A DNA stretch of 33,626 nucleotides. It comes from an uncultured Proteiniphilum sp. (lineage in GTDB: Bacteria > Bacteroidota > Bacteroidia > Bacteroidales > Dysgonomonadaceae). The position numbers and the translations under genes are program-made. Each line of letters begins with the position of its first letter. Position 1 is the first letter of the stretch. Under the pieces are notes generated by a model. That model ran no database searches. It had not been told where the DNA came from and was given only the letters and a program-made list of their open reading frames with translations. Positions 33,411 through 33,626 of this stretch are shown piece by piece. The stretch lies in contig NZ_CALNAT010000251.1 of NCBI RefSeq assembly GCF_937873925.1, positions 1 to 33,626 on the forward strand, written 5' to 3'.

Positions 33411-33626
33411 ATAAATGAATGCGAGGGCAATTTTGCCCATCGTATGTACAAGTAGTCCTTTTGTGGATCTTACTTTTTGCGCTCTTTGAATAGTTGTTTT
33501 TTCATTCAGCCAGTTGAAGAATGATTCTATGGGTTGTCTGACTTTGGAAACGGCCGTGGAGAACAAGTCATTTGTCTCCAAAGATTACGGTATCGCAGAT
33601 ATGATCACCCCAGACCTGTTTAAAAG
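33399..33626 (-). pseudogene. Remnant of a DDE transposase (insertion sequence end)
   Basis: The minus-strand frame ending at 33399 encodes a transposase C-terminus (STAVSKVRQPIESFFNWLNE, then TKGLLVHTMGKIALAFIYLIF), with the Glu of PIESFF matching the catalytic Glu of DDE transposases. Just upstream a different frame reads FKQVWGDHICDTVIFGDK, the typical GDK segment with the second catalytic Asp, and stops at TGA near 33567. The two pieces should be separated by several tens of residues, so an internal deletion plus frame change has fused them. The rest lies beyond the window. IS family not assigned. Confidence 0.7.

Noticed and set aside
1..33626. CRISPR array, prophage or rRNA operon
   Set aside because: No regularly spaced repeats, phage structural genes or rRNA signatures were found on either strand.

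Overview
The window comes from a Bacteroidota chromosome, most likely order Bacteroidales. Three things point there. Upstream regions repeatedly carry the phylum's -7 element TAnnTTTG, sometimes with TTTG or TTG 19-20 nt upstream. Gene starts lack strong Shine-Dalgarno sequences. The content is also typical: carboxypeptidase-regulatory-domain outer-membrane receptors, LytS/LytTR pairs, FecI/FecR control and CspA-DEAD cold-shock genes. Genus cannot be fixed from this sequence.

Layout. 1-4383: an outer-membrane beta-barrel receptor followed by a LytS-type histidine kinase and a LytTR response regulator, in one direction. 4579-6309: a SWIM-zinc-finger protein (minus). 6960-8630: an AT-rich patch with a DUF2071 protein and a VapB/PIN toxin-antitoxin pair, closed by a perfect 32-bp palindrome. 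8939-13430: a second receptor, divergent from a second LytS/LytTR pair, so the same module appears twice. 13895-16550: trhO (tRNA U34 hydroxylase) convergent with an ABC-F ATPase. 17083-22334: a cell-surface signalling locus made of an ECF sigma factor broken by an in-frame TGA, FecR, a small exported protein and an STN-domain TonB-dependent receptor. 22574-24180: cold-shock-domain protein and DEAD-box helicase (minus), with a leader of about 170 nt. 24498-25096: an ABM-fold monooxygenase and a 76-aa protein (minus), separated from their probable promoter by a group II intron (about 25108-27332) whose RT/maturase is frameshifted and lacks its endonuclease domain. 27412-30781: TPP riboswitch and terminator controlling thiM-thiE-tenA-thiD, a thiamin salvage operon. 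30940-31014: tRNA-Val(GAC). 31154-33331: a Crp/Fnr regulator divergent from an unusual thioredoxin-like protein plus trxB. 33399-33626: the end of a decayed DDE transposase.

How the parts work together. Three envelope-sensing modules (two LytS/LytTR and one sigma/anti-sigma) each sit with a TonB-receptor-like barrel. No SusD partner is present, so these are not classic glycan-uptake SUS loci. The thi genes recycle thiazole and pyrimidine moieties under TPP control. The most unusual points are the nonsense codon in the sigma factor, the intron at the transcription start of an intact operon, the duplicated receptor/LytTR module and the CxxC-less thioredoxin partner of TrxB. No CRISPR array, rRNA operon or phage module was seen.
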